Source: an uncultured Lactobacillus sp. (lineage in GTDB: Bacteria; Bacillota; Bacilli; Lactobacillales; Lactobacillaceae). From it: a stretch of 64,000 nt of DNA. The position numbers were made by a program, and so were the translations under genes. The DNA lies in assembly GCF_910589175.1 (NCBI RefSeq), contig NZ_CAJURR010000005.1, forward strand, positions 24,873 through 88,872, given 5' to 3'. Every line of letters begins with the position of its first letter. The first letter of the stretch is position 1. Shown here in pieces: positions 28,048 to 35,245 of this stretch. The notes below the pieces were generated by a model. It made no database searches. It was not told where the DNA came from and saw only the letters and a list, made by a program, of their open reading frames with translations.

Positions 28048-28194
28048 ATGACATTAGAAACAAAATTAATCAGTAACAGTAATGCTTTCTTCACTAGAGA
28101 AACAAGACAACCGCTGATACATGATGAGTATCAAAAACAATTTGAGACAGATTTAATGACAACAAAAAAGCCGTTAACTGCGCCAACAGTTTAA
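28048..28194 (+). CDS. Small polar protein, 48 aa
   Basis: Begins MTLETKLISNSNAFF; ATG after GGGAGATGAG. Short soluble phage early protein, unrecognised. Confidence 0.55.
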   Translation: MTLETKLISNSNAFFTRETRQPLIHDEYQKQFETDLMTTKKPLTAPTV

Positions 28195-28230
28195 CGACTA
28201 GCAAAAATACAAAACCAAAGGAATTATAAC

Positions 28231-29124
28231 ATGAATAAGATTAACGAAGCTAAAAAAGACATGATTACGTTTGAAAATGAAAATTTTCCAATTAGTTTTA
28301 AAAAGGCTGAAATAGACTTTCCCGGGTACGAGCTACTAAATGCTAAGGTAGATGATTTAGCTAAAGGCTGGGAAAGCTATGTAGTAACTTCTAAATCGTA
28401 TCCTTACGATAAAAAGACTAGGGCAGAACTAAATCGCATTCGGAAAGCCTTAAATGATCGAAGAAAATCAATTACACAACAAGCTAGTCAACCTATTGAT
28501 GAGTTTACTGCTCAAATTAAATCACTTGATTTGAAAATTAAGGTAGCAGTTGATCACATCAGTGAAGGAATTAAGTCTTTTGATGATAAAGCTAAAAAAG
28601 ACAAACATCAACAGAATTTATTGCAACTGGGTAAGATTGCAGTTGGATACAATATACCTTTACAGGAGCTTGATTACCAAGAAAAGTGGGACAACAAGAC
28701 AGCTAGCTGGGGAAAAATTGAGGAAGAAGCTAGACAACAATTTGAAACAATTGCTGAAAGACTAAAGGCTAGAAAAGAAGCGGAGCAAGTTATTGCTACT
28801 AAGGCTAGTGAGTACACTAAACCTGCTATGACTGCTAGTCCATATCTTCAAATGCTTGATTATAAGTCGCTACCTGACGTACTAACTCAAATGGATAATG
28901 ACCATGAATATTTAATTAAGCAGGCTAAACAGCAAGAAGAAAATCGTAAGAAAGCTATAGAATCGCTTGAACAACATGGCGATAAGTATGTCGATGCCAA
29001 AACAGGTGAAGTAGTTGATAAGGTACATAGCGTCACACTTAAACTTACTGGCACCACAGAACAATTAACGGCCCTATCTAACTTCATCCGCGATTGGGGT
29101 ATTAGCTATGAGAGGGTGAACTAA
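28231..29124 (+). CDS. DUF1351 phage protein
   Basis: 297 aa with long charged coiled coils (about 75-130 and 160-200), matching the DUF1351 family found beside recombination genes in Gram-positive phages. Two bases before the ERF gene, so likely in the same recombination/replication module. Confidence 0.8.
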   Translation: MNKINEAKKDMITFENENFPISFKKAEIDFPGYELLNAKVDDLAKGWESYVVTSKSYPYDKKTRAELNRIRKALNDRRKSITQQASQPIDEFTAQIKSLDLKIKVAVDHISEGIKSFDDKAKKDKHQQNLLQLGKIAVGYNIPLQELDYQEKWDNKTASWGKIEEEARQQFETIAERLKARKEAEQVIATKASEYTKPAMTASPYLQMLDYKSLPDVLTQMDNDHEYLIKQAKQQEENRKKAIESLEQHGDKYVDAKTGEVVDKVHSVTLKLTGTTEQLTALSNFIRDWGISYERVN

Positions 29125-29126
29125 GC

Positions 29127-29930
29127 ATGGAAATTTATGGAAGAGAAGAAGATAGAGCTAAGTGGGCAATGCATTACGCACAAGTGAAGGCTAATATTAG
29201 CCAGCCTAAAAGAACACATAATGTTACTGTTTCAGGTAAAAACAAACAAGGAAAACCTTATAGCTATGACTATAAGTATGCTGATCTAGCAGACATTGAT
29301 AAAGCAGTAATGGATGGTATTAAAAAAGCTACAGATAAAGAAGGTAATGTAACTTTTAGTTATTTCTTCGATATTCAAACAACTAACACTGCAGTAACCG
29401 TCCAAACACTTTTAGTTGATGCCTCAGGCTTTACTGTCAAAACAAATAAAATCGTTTTTCAAAACGGTAAAGCATATGATGCACAAGCAACCGCCAGTCT
29501 TATCAGTTATGCAAAAAGATATTCACTTAGTGGAGCCTTTGGGATTGCTGCAGATGATGATAATGATGCTAAAGATCAAAAGATTATTTATGAACCAAAA
29601 ATTTTAACTAAACAAGAGCTTGAAAATTATCAAGTATATTACAACGGCGTGCAAGCCAATTTGTACGACTTGTATCAAGAAGCAAGAGACGGTATCAAAG
29701 ATGCCCAAGATTGGTTTAAAGAATCCCATACACCAGAAGATGCGCAAGCTATCCATCAAATTGCACAGATTTTTAAAAAGAAACACCCCGGAACAAAACA
29801 ATCTGATAAAGCAAAGAAAGCTGCTCTTGATAAGATACAGCAGTCTCGACCCGAAGAAGCCAAAAAGGATCCGTTTGCTGAAAAGAAGGTAGAAGTAGAT
29901 TCAGATCCTGTTACAGATAGTCTATTTTAG
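29127..29930 (+). CDS. ERF-family single-strand annealing recombinase
   Basis: 267 aa. The conserved ERF core is about residues 10-160: YADLADIDKAVMDGIKKA, then TASLISYAKRYSLSGAFGIAADDD, the family signature. Anneals complementary ssDNA during phage recombination. The C-terminal third is charged and variable. No separate SSB gene is visible in the early region. Confidence 0.9.
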   Translation: MEIYGREEDRAKWAMHYAQVKANISQPKRTHNVTVSGKNKQGKPYSYDYKYADLADIDKAVMDGIKKATDKEGNVTFSYFFDIQTTNTAVTVQTLLVDASGFTVKTNKIVFQNGKAYDAQATASLISYAKRYSLSGAFGIAADDDNDAKDQKIIYEPKILTKQELENYQVYYNGVQANLYDLYQEARDGIKDAQDWFKESHTPEDAQAIHQIAQIFKKKHPGTKQSDKAKKAALDKIQQSRPEEAKKDPFAEKKVEVDSDPVTDSLF

Positions 29931-29941
29931 GGGGATGCAGA

Positions 29942-30655
29942 ATGGCAAAGATCAAGAAAGTATATGAAAAATCCTACACAGTTATAGATAATCATGTCAT
30001 TCAGGATACTAATCTCTCTTGGAAAGCTAAAGGATTGTTTGTTTACCTATGGTCACAGAGTGATGAATGGAATTTTTACGAAAAAGAAGTAGTCAAACAT
30101 TCTTCTGATGGAATTTCTGGTCTTAGGAGTGGATTAGCTGAACTTGAAAAACATGGCTATTTAAAACGAGAGAGAAAGAGAAGTAAAGGCCAGGTAAAAG
30201 AAAGCATTTGGACCTTAAGTGAGACACCTAATTTAGATTTTCTAAGACAGGGGAAACCTGATTTAGAAAAACCTAAACAGGAAAAGCCTAAATTGGAAAA
30301 ACCTAAACAGGAAAATCGAACACTAATAAATACTAATCAAAATAAATACCAAGATAAACAAGTAAGAAAAGAAACAATTACTAAATCTCTCTCTAAAGAA
30401 GAGAGGGAGAGAGATGCAAATGTAATTGAAATCTTAATCAATTATCTTAACCATTGTGCTGAGGAGTGGAGAAGACCAATAATCACATTTTCAGATTCTG
30501 AAATAAATAAGATGATTAGAGCAGTACACGGGAAAGATACACGAAAACTTAAAGAAGTAGCTGAAAAGACCATTGTTTATGGAGAACAGTATCCACAAGG
30601 GTACCTACTTACTTGCATCAAGAACTTACCGGAGGAAGCAGCAAATGAAGAATAG
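29942..30655 (+). CDS. Phage replication protein (HTH/replisome organizer)
   Basis: 237 aa. N-terminal winged helix (NLSWKAKGLFVYLWSQ, then GISGLRSGLAELEKHGYL) as in phage replication initiators; a Lys/Pro/Glu repeat linker (about 104-125); and a C-terminal helical domain resembling DnaD/DnaB-binding regions (about 155-237). No helicase loader follows, so this protein may recruit the host DnaC/DnaI system. The origin may lie at the internal DNA repeats. Confidence 0.8.
   Translation: MAKIKKVYEKSYTVIDNHVIQDTNLSWKAKGLFVYLWSQSDEWNFYEKEVVKHSSDGISGLRSGLAELEKHGYLKRERKRSKGQVKESIWTLSETPNLDFLRQGKPDLEKPKQEKPKLEKPKQENRTLINTNQNKYQDKQVRKETITKSLSKEERERDANVIEILINYLNHCAEEWRRPIITFSDSEINKMIRAVHGKDTRKLKEVAEKTIVYGEQYPQGYLLTCIKNLPEEAANEE
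30254..30313 (+). repeat. Four tandem 15-bp repeats within the replication gene
   Basis: Units of the form AAACCTNAANNNGAA encode KPDLE, KPKQE, KPKLE, KPKQE. Units 2 and 4 (AAACCTAAACAGGAA) are identical. Position in the replication gene is reminiscent of origin iterons in lambdoid O genes. Confidence 0.7.
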
Positions 30656-30992
30656 ACTTAAAGAATTAAGAAAAGAAAATCGACTTACACAAAAAGAATT
30701 AGCACAGCAATTGGGATGTTCTCAACAAGCTATAACTTGGTATGAAACTGAGAAAAGACAACCTAGAATTGAAACTTGGCAAAAGCTAGCCGACTTTTTT
30801 AAAGTGCCAACTGAATACCTAATGGGTATTACCAACGATAGAGTGACACTAACAGTTAATGATCTAAACCCAGCAGAAGAAGATGCATACAAGCGTATCA
30901 CTGCAATGCTTAGTGAAGATTATCCAAAAGGTAGTATTTCTAAAAATAAAATAGGTCGATTGTTAGCAGACGAAGGTTTGTGGGAGGAATAA
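30645..30992 (+). CDS. XRE-family HTH regulator
   Basis: 115 aa from ATG 30645, which has GGAGGAAGC upstream and overlaps the previous gene by 11 bases. HTH: LTQKELAQQLGCSQQAITWYE; then WQKLADFFKVPTEYLMGI. C-terminal ~45 residues (ISKNKIGRLLADEGLWEE) helical. Probably a mid-early regulator. Confidence 0.85.
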   Translation: MKNRLKELRKENRLTQKELAQQLGCSQQAITWYETEKRQPRIETWQKLADFFKVPTEYLMGITNDRVTLTVNDLNPAEEDAYKRITAMLSEDYPKGSISKNKIGRLLADEGLWEE

Positions 30993-31145
30993 ATGAGTGG
31001 ACAATTATCTGCCGAATGGTGGTGCGTTTTTATTTTAATTAATTTATTTTTTATAGATGTAATTAGAGACGATCAAAAGTCTTATGTTCCAATAACTTGC
31101 TTAACAATCATTGATATAGTTTTGATCTTTTTGAGATTTGTGTAA
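30993..31145 (+). CDS. Small membrane protein, 50 aa
   Basis: ATG 30993 one base after the previous stop, with GGGAGGAAT upstream. Two hydrophobic helices (WWCVFILINLFFIDV and ITCLTIIDIVLIFLRFV) separated by a charged turn. Unknown role. Confidence 0.65.
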   Translation: MSGQLSAEWWCVFILINLFFIDVIRDDQKSYVPITCLTIIDIVLIFLRFV

Positions 31146-31195
31146 GGATTTAAAAATGAGAAAAAGAGATAAGTTGAAGAAAAAAACAAGCAAAA

Positions 31196-31372
31196 ATGAC
31201 TATTAACCAATTGCAAAAGCAATATAGAAAAGGTGCGCAACGTGCAATAGATAAAGGTACAATAACCGCGCTTTTGAATTTAGGAGTTCTATATGCTATG
31301 TCACGCTTAGAGATGCAGCTAGAAACTGCAAGGATTAACTTCATAGCCAGAAAATATAAGGAGAGAAATTAA
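31196..31372 (+). CDS. Small basic helical protein, 58 aa
   Basis: Opens MTINQLQKQYRKGAQRAI and ends ARKYKERN; predicted helical throughout. The site before the ATG is weak (AAGAAAAAAACAAGC). Followed immediately by the next ATG. Unrecognised. Confidence 0.5.
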   Translation: MTINQLQKQYRKGAQRAIDKGTITALLNLGVLYAMSRLEMQLETARINFIARKYKERN

Positions 31373-31772
31373 ATGAAAGTAGCATCAGATGTTTTGGGCG
31401 ATTTAAAAGTCGCCTACGTTGACAAAACAATCATAAATAAACTAGATAACCATAAGCCTTTAGAAGATATGGACGCTCTTAACTTAATCGGGGGGGGTAT
31501 TTTCAGCCGGCTATCAGGCGAAAAGAAAGCACTTAGCATTGGCTAACCCTTTTAATGACTATTATGCTGAAGAGAAAAAAGAAAATCGAAGGGATGCATA
31601 TAGTAAGTTAACCAGCAAAAAGCTTGCTGACGCCTTGAATGAAGAATACGCACGGAGTCAGCTATTAGGCAAATCAGCATGGCAAAATGAGGACTTTCAA
31701 AAATTAATGTTAGAAGTAGCCAATAGATGGGCAGAAGATAATAAACGTAAGAGAGTTAAGTTGGAGTTTTAA
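31373..31772 (+). pseudogene. Phage early gene interrupted by a frame change at a G8 run
   Basis: The frame opens at ATG 31373 after AAGGAGAGAA and reads 57 codons to a TAA at 31544. At 31490-31497 there is a run of eight G. With seven G (or a slip by one) the frame continues as IGGVFSAGYQAKRKHLALAN and joins the open frame 31539-31772 to give about 132 residues. The joined sequence looks far more protein-like than the 57-aa product. Explanations are phase variation, ribosomal or polymerase slippage, mutation or sequence error. Confidence 0.7.
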
Positions 31773-31773
31773 G

Positions 31774-32349
31774 ATGAACTTTAATAATCACGTATTTAAA
31801 TATAAATGCTTTGATAACAAAATAGAATATCTTGCTTGTAAAGATCCTGAATATGAATGGAAAAATCGAATAAATTACCTTTTCGATCGGTCAAGTTCAA
31901 CGTTAAGCATTAGTGGTGATTTTGGATTTGCAGTGTTCTGCTGGTATTCAAGTCAAAACACTTTGCGAGATATTGCGAAATACAGTAAAGATTTAGGCTA
32001 CTTTGCTTCTAAAGTAAAAGCAGCAGAAGAATTATGGAGTTATGATTACAGTCTTTTAGATGAACAGCTTAATGATTATTTACGATTATCCGATAAAAAT
32101 GATGATTGCTATTTATCAAAATCAGAACGTCAAGAATTAAAGAACTCTATTTTGGAAAGCTGGGATGATAGAACGGGCTATCACATGAGTTCTGATTTAG
32201 AAACCAAAATAGCTGTAGAGTTTGATCCGGATTATTGGGAAAACTTGCCTGACGGAAAAGTTATTAGTGACTGGATAAGGGATTATGCTTCTGGACTACA
32301 AAAGTGGCTAGACCAGGATACTAGATTTAAGAAAGACGAGGGAAATTAA
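31774..32349 (+). CDS. Phage protein of unknown function, 191 aa
   Basis: Acidic soluble protein beginning MNFNNHVFKYKCFDNKIEY, one base after the previous stop. No motif recognised. Rich in Asp/Tyr/Trp. Part of the early small-protein run. Confidence 0.65.
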   Translation: MNFNNHVFKYKCFDNKIEYLACKDPEYEWKNRINYLFDRSSSTLSISGDFGFAVFCWYSSQNTLRDIAKYSKDLGYFASKVKAAEELWSYDYSLLDEQLNDYLRLSDKNDDCYLSKSERQELKNSILESWDDRTGYHMSSDLETKIAVEFDPDYWENLPDGKVISDWIRDYASGLQKWLDQDTRFKKDEGN

Positions 32350-32350
32350 C

Positions 32351-32593
32351 ATGGAAGTTAAATTATTTGAAAATGATACATCAGAGCATCTTGAAGAAGA
32401 TATCAATGCCTTTTTAGAACAAGAACGTCCTTTGGCAATCGACAAAATCGGGTATCAGGTTACACCTTCCCAGTTTTGCAACTCAGGATTAACATTTTCA
32501 GCTTTAATGCTGTATGAAAAATTCGATAAAGGAGCGTTGCTAAAAATAAGTGATGAAGTAGTTAAAGAAATAAATCATGGAATTGAGGATTAA
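32351..32593 (+). CDS. Phage protein of unknown function, 80 aa
   Basis: Acidic 80-aa protein beginning MEVKLFENDTSEHLEEDINAF, two bases after the previous gene. Unrecognised. Confidence 0.6.
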   Translation: MEVKLFENDTSEHLEEDINAFLEQERPLAIDKIGYQVTPSQFCNSGLTFSALMLYEKFDKGALLKISDEVVKEINHGIED

Positions 32594-32595
32594 AA

Positions 32596-32802
32596 ATGGA
32601 TTTAAAATGTGCAAACTGTGGAAAAGTATTTGATAAAGATGATGACATTTTAGCTATCACTGATAATCAACTAATACTTAGATATTTTGATTGGCCAGAC
32701 GGAAGAGACAATGCTTTCTGTTCAGAAGATTGCTTATGTGATGCCTTAATGGCGGAGGATGTCAGCGTAGATGAATTTAAAGAAATGTATAAAGAAGAGT
32801 AA
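32596..32802 (+). CDS. Small zinc-finger protein, 68 aa
   Basis: CANCGK at 5-10 and CSEDCLCDAL near 43-52 form a likely zinc ribbon (MYM/TRASH-like spacing). Acidic C-terminus. Unknown function. Confidence 0.6.
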   Translation: MDLKCANCGKVFDKDDDILAITDNQLILRYFDWPDGRDNAFCSEDCLCDALMAEDVSVDEFKEMYKEE

Positions 32803-32808
32803 AGAACG

Positions 32809-33075
32809 ATGAATAAGAAAGTATGTCCCTATTGTCACACCGAAACGTACTATACGGGTGCTGCAGGTGAAAGAGAAGCAGAAGAACCGCAAGAATACTT
32901 ATATAACTATGAATTTCAGGATGATTTATTTTCTATTTCAGTATATGTACTAAAAGGACACTTATATTTTAAGGTGGATGATCAGAATGGAGAATTTGCT
33001 GACCGATTGAAGATTGATTATTGTCCTAAGTGCGGAAGGAAGTTAAGAGATGAAAAAGATAAGATTTTACGATGA
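32809..33075 (+). CDS. Zinc-ribbon phage protein, 88 aa
   Basis: CPYCHT at the N-terminus and CPKCGRKL at the C-terminus bracket a beta-rich middle, a common layout of small phage zinc-ribbon proteins. Overlaps the next gene by 26 bases. Confidence 0.65.
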   Translation: MNKKVCPYCHTETYYTGAAGEREAEEPQEYLYNYEFQDDLFSISVYVLKGHLYFKVDDQNGEFADRLKIDYCPKCGRKLRDEKDKILR

Positions 33076-33268
33076 AGAAAAATATAAATGGGCGTTAGAT
33101 AGTGCATTAGATGCTTTAAGTAGAGAAGACAAGAAAACTTTTATGACTAGAGTATTTGATATGAGCGTAGCTAGTAATTTGGATCAAATGGATATTTTAT
33201 ACATGTTTGCTCAAACTTCTTACTCAACTAGTTTGATATCGAGCTTTATTTATGGAGGTCATAAATAA
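33050..33268 (+). CDS. Phage protein of unknown function, 72 aa
   Basis: Helical protein opening MKKIRFYDEEKYKWALDSAL; start inside the preceding gene with GGAAGG upstream. Unrecognised. Confidence 0.6.
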   Translation: MKKIRFYDEEKYKWALDSALDALSREDKKTFMTRVFDMSVASNLDQMDILYMFAQTSYSTSLISSFIYGGHK

Positions 33269-33412
33269 ATGTTGTGCAGTGTATGTGGTAATGCCCTTTA
33301 TCCTGGAGAGGGTGTTTATTCCTTTGAGAATGTGGACGATAAAGAATATATTTTCTGCAGTTTAAGATGTTTAGAAGAATTTTTTGGAATAGAAGAGTGG
33401 TGTGTAGGTTAA
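33269..33412 (+). CDS. Small zinc-finger protein, 47 aa
   Basis: ATG 33269 begins immediately after the previous stop, with TGGAGG upstream. CSVCGN near the N-terminus and CSLRCLEEF near residue 31 form a probable treble-clef/TRASH-type zinc site. Too short for simple ORF calls but well supported by signals. Confidence 0.6.
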   Translation: MLCSVCGNALYPGEGVYSFENVDDKEYIFCSLRCLEEFFGIEEWCVG

Positions 33413-33603
33413 TGAGTAATGATTACAGACGGTATCATCTAGCACATGATGAAGCGTATAAGAGCTTAAATTTAATTCATAAGTATGATACTGCATCCCT
33501 TACAGTAAAAGATTTATGGGAGCTAAAACAAGCAGCATATCGTGAAGGATACCTGCATGCAATGGGAGTAAGACAATATAGAGATTATGGCTTAGAAAAC
33601 TAA
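33412..33603 (+). CDS. Phage protein of unknown function, 63 aa
   Basis: ATG 33412 overlaps the previous stop (TAATG). Begins MSNDYRRYHLAHDEAYKSL; mostly helical. An in-frame upstream ATG (33367) is unlikely because it lies inside the previous gene without a ribosome-binding site. Confidence 0.6.
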   Translation: MSNDYRRYHLAHDEAYKSLNLIHKYDTASLTVKDLWELKQAAYREGYLHAMGVRQYRDYGLEN

Positions 33604-33626
33604 AAATAGAACTAGGAGCTGGTACA

Positions 33627-34073
33627 GTGAGTTTATTTCCGGAATTGGATGAAAAAGAGACATTAAAAGAAGTAGCAAAATTCTTCAACAAGGATCTAGA
33701 AAGATTGCTACTAATGAGTGGCCACGAATTATTAGACCTTAAGTCTCCTACCTTAAGTTCGGCTCCTGGTCATAGTAACGGTAGTAATAACAATGAAGTA
33801 GCAATAATTAGGGGATTAAATGCCGAGGCGATGGTTAAAGCAACGAGTGATACAATTCACCATTGCTCTCATAATTCAGAAGTGATTTTAATTGGCTTGT
33901 TCATCAAAAAATATCCCTGGGAACAGGTTAAGCCGTTAGTTTATAGTGAGAACAATAAATTCAGCTATTTACGTAGAAAAGCGATGTTTGAGTTTGCCGA
34001 CGGTTTTGACTATTGGCAAAGAGTAAATCATTGCCAACCAATTATTGACTTACATAAATATAAAATAGGGTAA
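33627..34073 (+). CDS. ArpU-family late transcription regulator
   Basis: 148 aa. The C-terminal region (ILIGLFIKKYPWEQVK, then YLRRKAMFEFADGFDYWQ) resembles ArpU, which controls late genes in enterococcal and lactobacillar phages. GTG 33627 with GGAG upstream. It is the last gene before the non-coding region and packaging module, exactly where a late activator is expected. Confidence 0.82.
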   Translation: MSLFPELDEKETLKEVAKFFNKDLERLLLMSGHELLDLKSPTLSSAPGHSNGSNNNEVAIIRGLNAEAMVKATSDTIHHCSHNSEVILIGLFIKKYPWEQVKPLVYSENNKFSYLRRKAMFEFADGFDYWQRVNHCQPIIDLHKYKIG

Positions 34074-34441
34074 TTTTAGAGTAATATCATGGTACTTCAC
34101 TGATAATTATCTATGCTTAAATATATATTGTCGAAAAAAGTAAAAGGTTTTCGACAGATAAGATCCATTAATACGGCGTGAAAAACGAGCAGTATTCCTC
34201 CATATTATTTAATAATTTTACAATTTCAAATCTTAAAAAGATTTCCTAATGTTAACCAAGGCCCTTTTAGTAAATTATTTATGATTAACATGCAGCAGCA
34301 TTTAGGTTCGACTCCTACTTGCTGCTTACCTAGGGTATGAGATGCTACTTCCCTAGGATTAATATGCGACGACCCCCACGGTTCGGGCGAGTGTATTGTA
34401 GTTAGAACTGGATAGTTGTTCAAGGACTGGGCGACTACCGT

Positions 34442-34520
34442 GGGTACGACGACACAATTTGGAATTAGAAAGAAGGTATCTTCTTTCACAATATATCAGG
34501 TTCGACTCCTGACGTACTCA
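34442..34520 (+). ncRNA. tRNA-like element A with abnormal anticodon arm
   Basis: GGGTACG pairs with CGTACTC (7 bp, one G-T) like an acceptor stem; T arm TCAGG-TTCGACT-CCTGA is canonical; an upstream loop contains GG as in D loops. In place of a 7-nt anticodon loop there is an 8-bp hairpin GAAAGAAG-GTAT-CTTCTTTC. The first three G also can pair in the CCCACGGT helix, so the two folds compete. Could be a decayed tRNA or a structural tRNA mimic. Confidence 0.45.
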
Positions 34521-34758
34521 TTGTCCGGCGGAAAACGGACGTAAAAATTGAATCTTTACCTTGTCATACAATTGGTAAAGTACTTTAAATGATAAATTCA
34601 CGGAATAAGTCATTTAATTTTACAGTTATCAGGTTGATTGTTTTAGCGGTAGGCAGGTGAACTGAACACGTGACTAATGTAACCCCTACCTTAAACTGTA
34701 AAGCGCACACCGCAACAATCGTAAAAGCGTAGCATAAGAGACGCGGCTTTCCTAGTCT

Positions 34759-34831
34759 GGCTCGTTGGTCAAGTGGTTTAAGACACTGGTTTTTCATACC
34801 AGTAACACAAGTTCGATTCTTGTACGAGCTA
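34759..34831 (+). tRNA. tRNA-Glu (anticodon TTC), phage-encoded
   Basis: Acceptor GGCTCGT/ACGAGCT (one G-T), D arm GTC...GAC, anticodon arm CTGGT-TTTTCAT-ACCAG giving TTC, T arm ACAAG-TTCGATT-CTTGT, discriminator A. No encoded CCA. The D loop is one base longer than usual. It resembles the usual bacillota tRNA-Glu but with AU-richer stems, as phage tRNAs often have. Lies within the structured RNA region. Confidence 0.88.
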
Positions 34832-34975
34832 TGGGAATTAATTGAATTAATTCACTGCATTAAGAAATTCCTCTATATTATGTATTTAACACTTGAGGCT
34901 ATTGCTCTGTGTTAGCTGCGCATACACACATTCTTTAAGAATGTCCCTTCAAAATTATTTTGTTAAAGAGCAAGT

Positions 34976-35031
34976 GGGAAATATTTCTAAATGGTGAGAC
35001 ATTAAGTTTGGTTCGACTCCAGTATTTCCCA
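34976..35031 (+). ncRNA. tRNA-like element B lacking an anticodon arm
   Basis: GGGAAAT pairs perfectly with ATTTCCC; T arm TTGG-TTCGACT-CCAG; a D-like loop AAATGGTG closed by TCT/AGA; then only a short linker (CATTAAGT). At 56 nt, the element keeps the acceptor-T-D elbow of a tRNA but has no anticodon arm, like the tRNA-like domain of tmRNA. Ends with A after the acceptor. Confidence 0.5.
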
Positions 35032-35069
35032 TAGTCCTTCTTAGGACTAAAATTCCGTTCGTTTCAAGA

Positions 35070-35102
35070 AAGTCAAGTCTTTTAATTAGGCTTGGCTTTT
35101 TT
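35070..35102 (+). terminator. Terminator ending the structured RNA region
   Basis: AAGTCAAGTC pairs with GGCTTGGCTT (10 bp, two G-T), followed by a T-run. Preceded by a small TAGTCC/GGACTA hairpin (35032-35049). Confidence 0.8.
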
Positions 35103-35245
35103 ATAATTTGTTTCACATAAGATGTTTGTGAAATTTTAGTATAATTACACTTTATGAAATTATATGAGTAAAGTTTGTGTAATTTTCATTCAAAATAAGG
35201 TATTATAATTGTGAAACATAATGTTTTTTAGGAGGTTTTTTCATT

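Larger units (their letters stand above)
34129..35102 (+). ncRNA. Large structured phage RNA region (GOLLD/ROOL-like candidate)
   Basis: No plausible plus-strand protein gene lies between 34074 and 35245. Instead there are many strong helices: TGTCGAAAA/TTTTCGACA (34129-34156), AAATCTT/AAGATTT (near 34229), ATGTTAA/TTAACAT (near 34249-34291), AGCAGCA/TGCTGCT enclosing a T-loop hairpin (34294-34326), CCTAGGG/CCCTAGG (34329-34357), CCCACGGT/ACCGTGGG (34375-34444), GTCCG/CGGAC (34523-34540), a probable pseudoknot (34621-34720), and TTGCTCT/AGAGCAA (34902-34973). GGTTCGACTCC occurs three times as a T-loop. A tRNA-Glu is embedded and a terminator ends the region. Size, late-module position in a prophage and tRNA association match the GOLLD and ROOL RNA classes; membership is unproven. 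Confidence 0.65.

Noticed and set aside
28168-28198. Imperfect CGTTAACTG/CAGTTTAACG hairpin at the end of the 48-aa gene as a terminator
   Set aside because: No T-run follows and the next gene is clearly part of the same early operon.
34226-34797. Two minus-strand reading frames (34226-34489, 34585-34797) in the non-coding region
   Set aside because: They lack ribosome-binding sites, run against the operon and their sequence is explained by RNA helices and tRNA parts.
34129-35102. Group I intron or tmRNA explanation of the structured region
   Set aside because: No convincing P7/P3 core, no tag reading frame, and no split host or phage gene around it.
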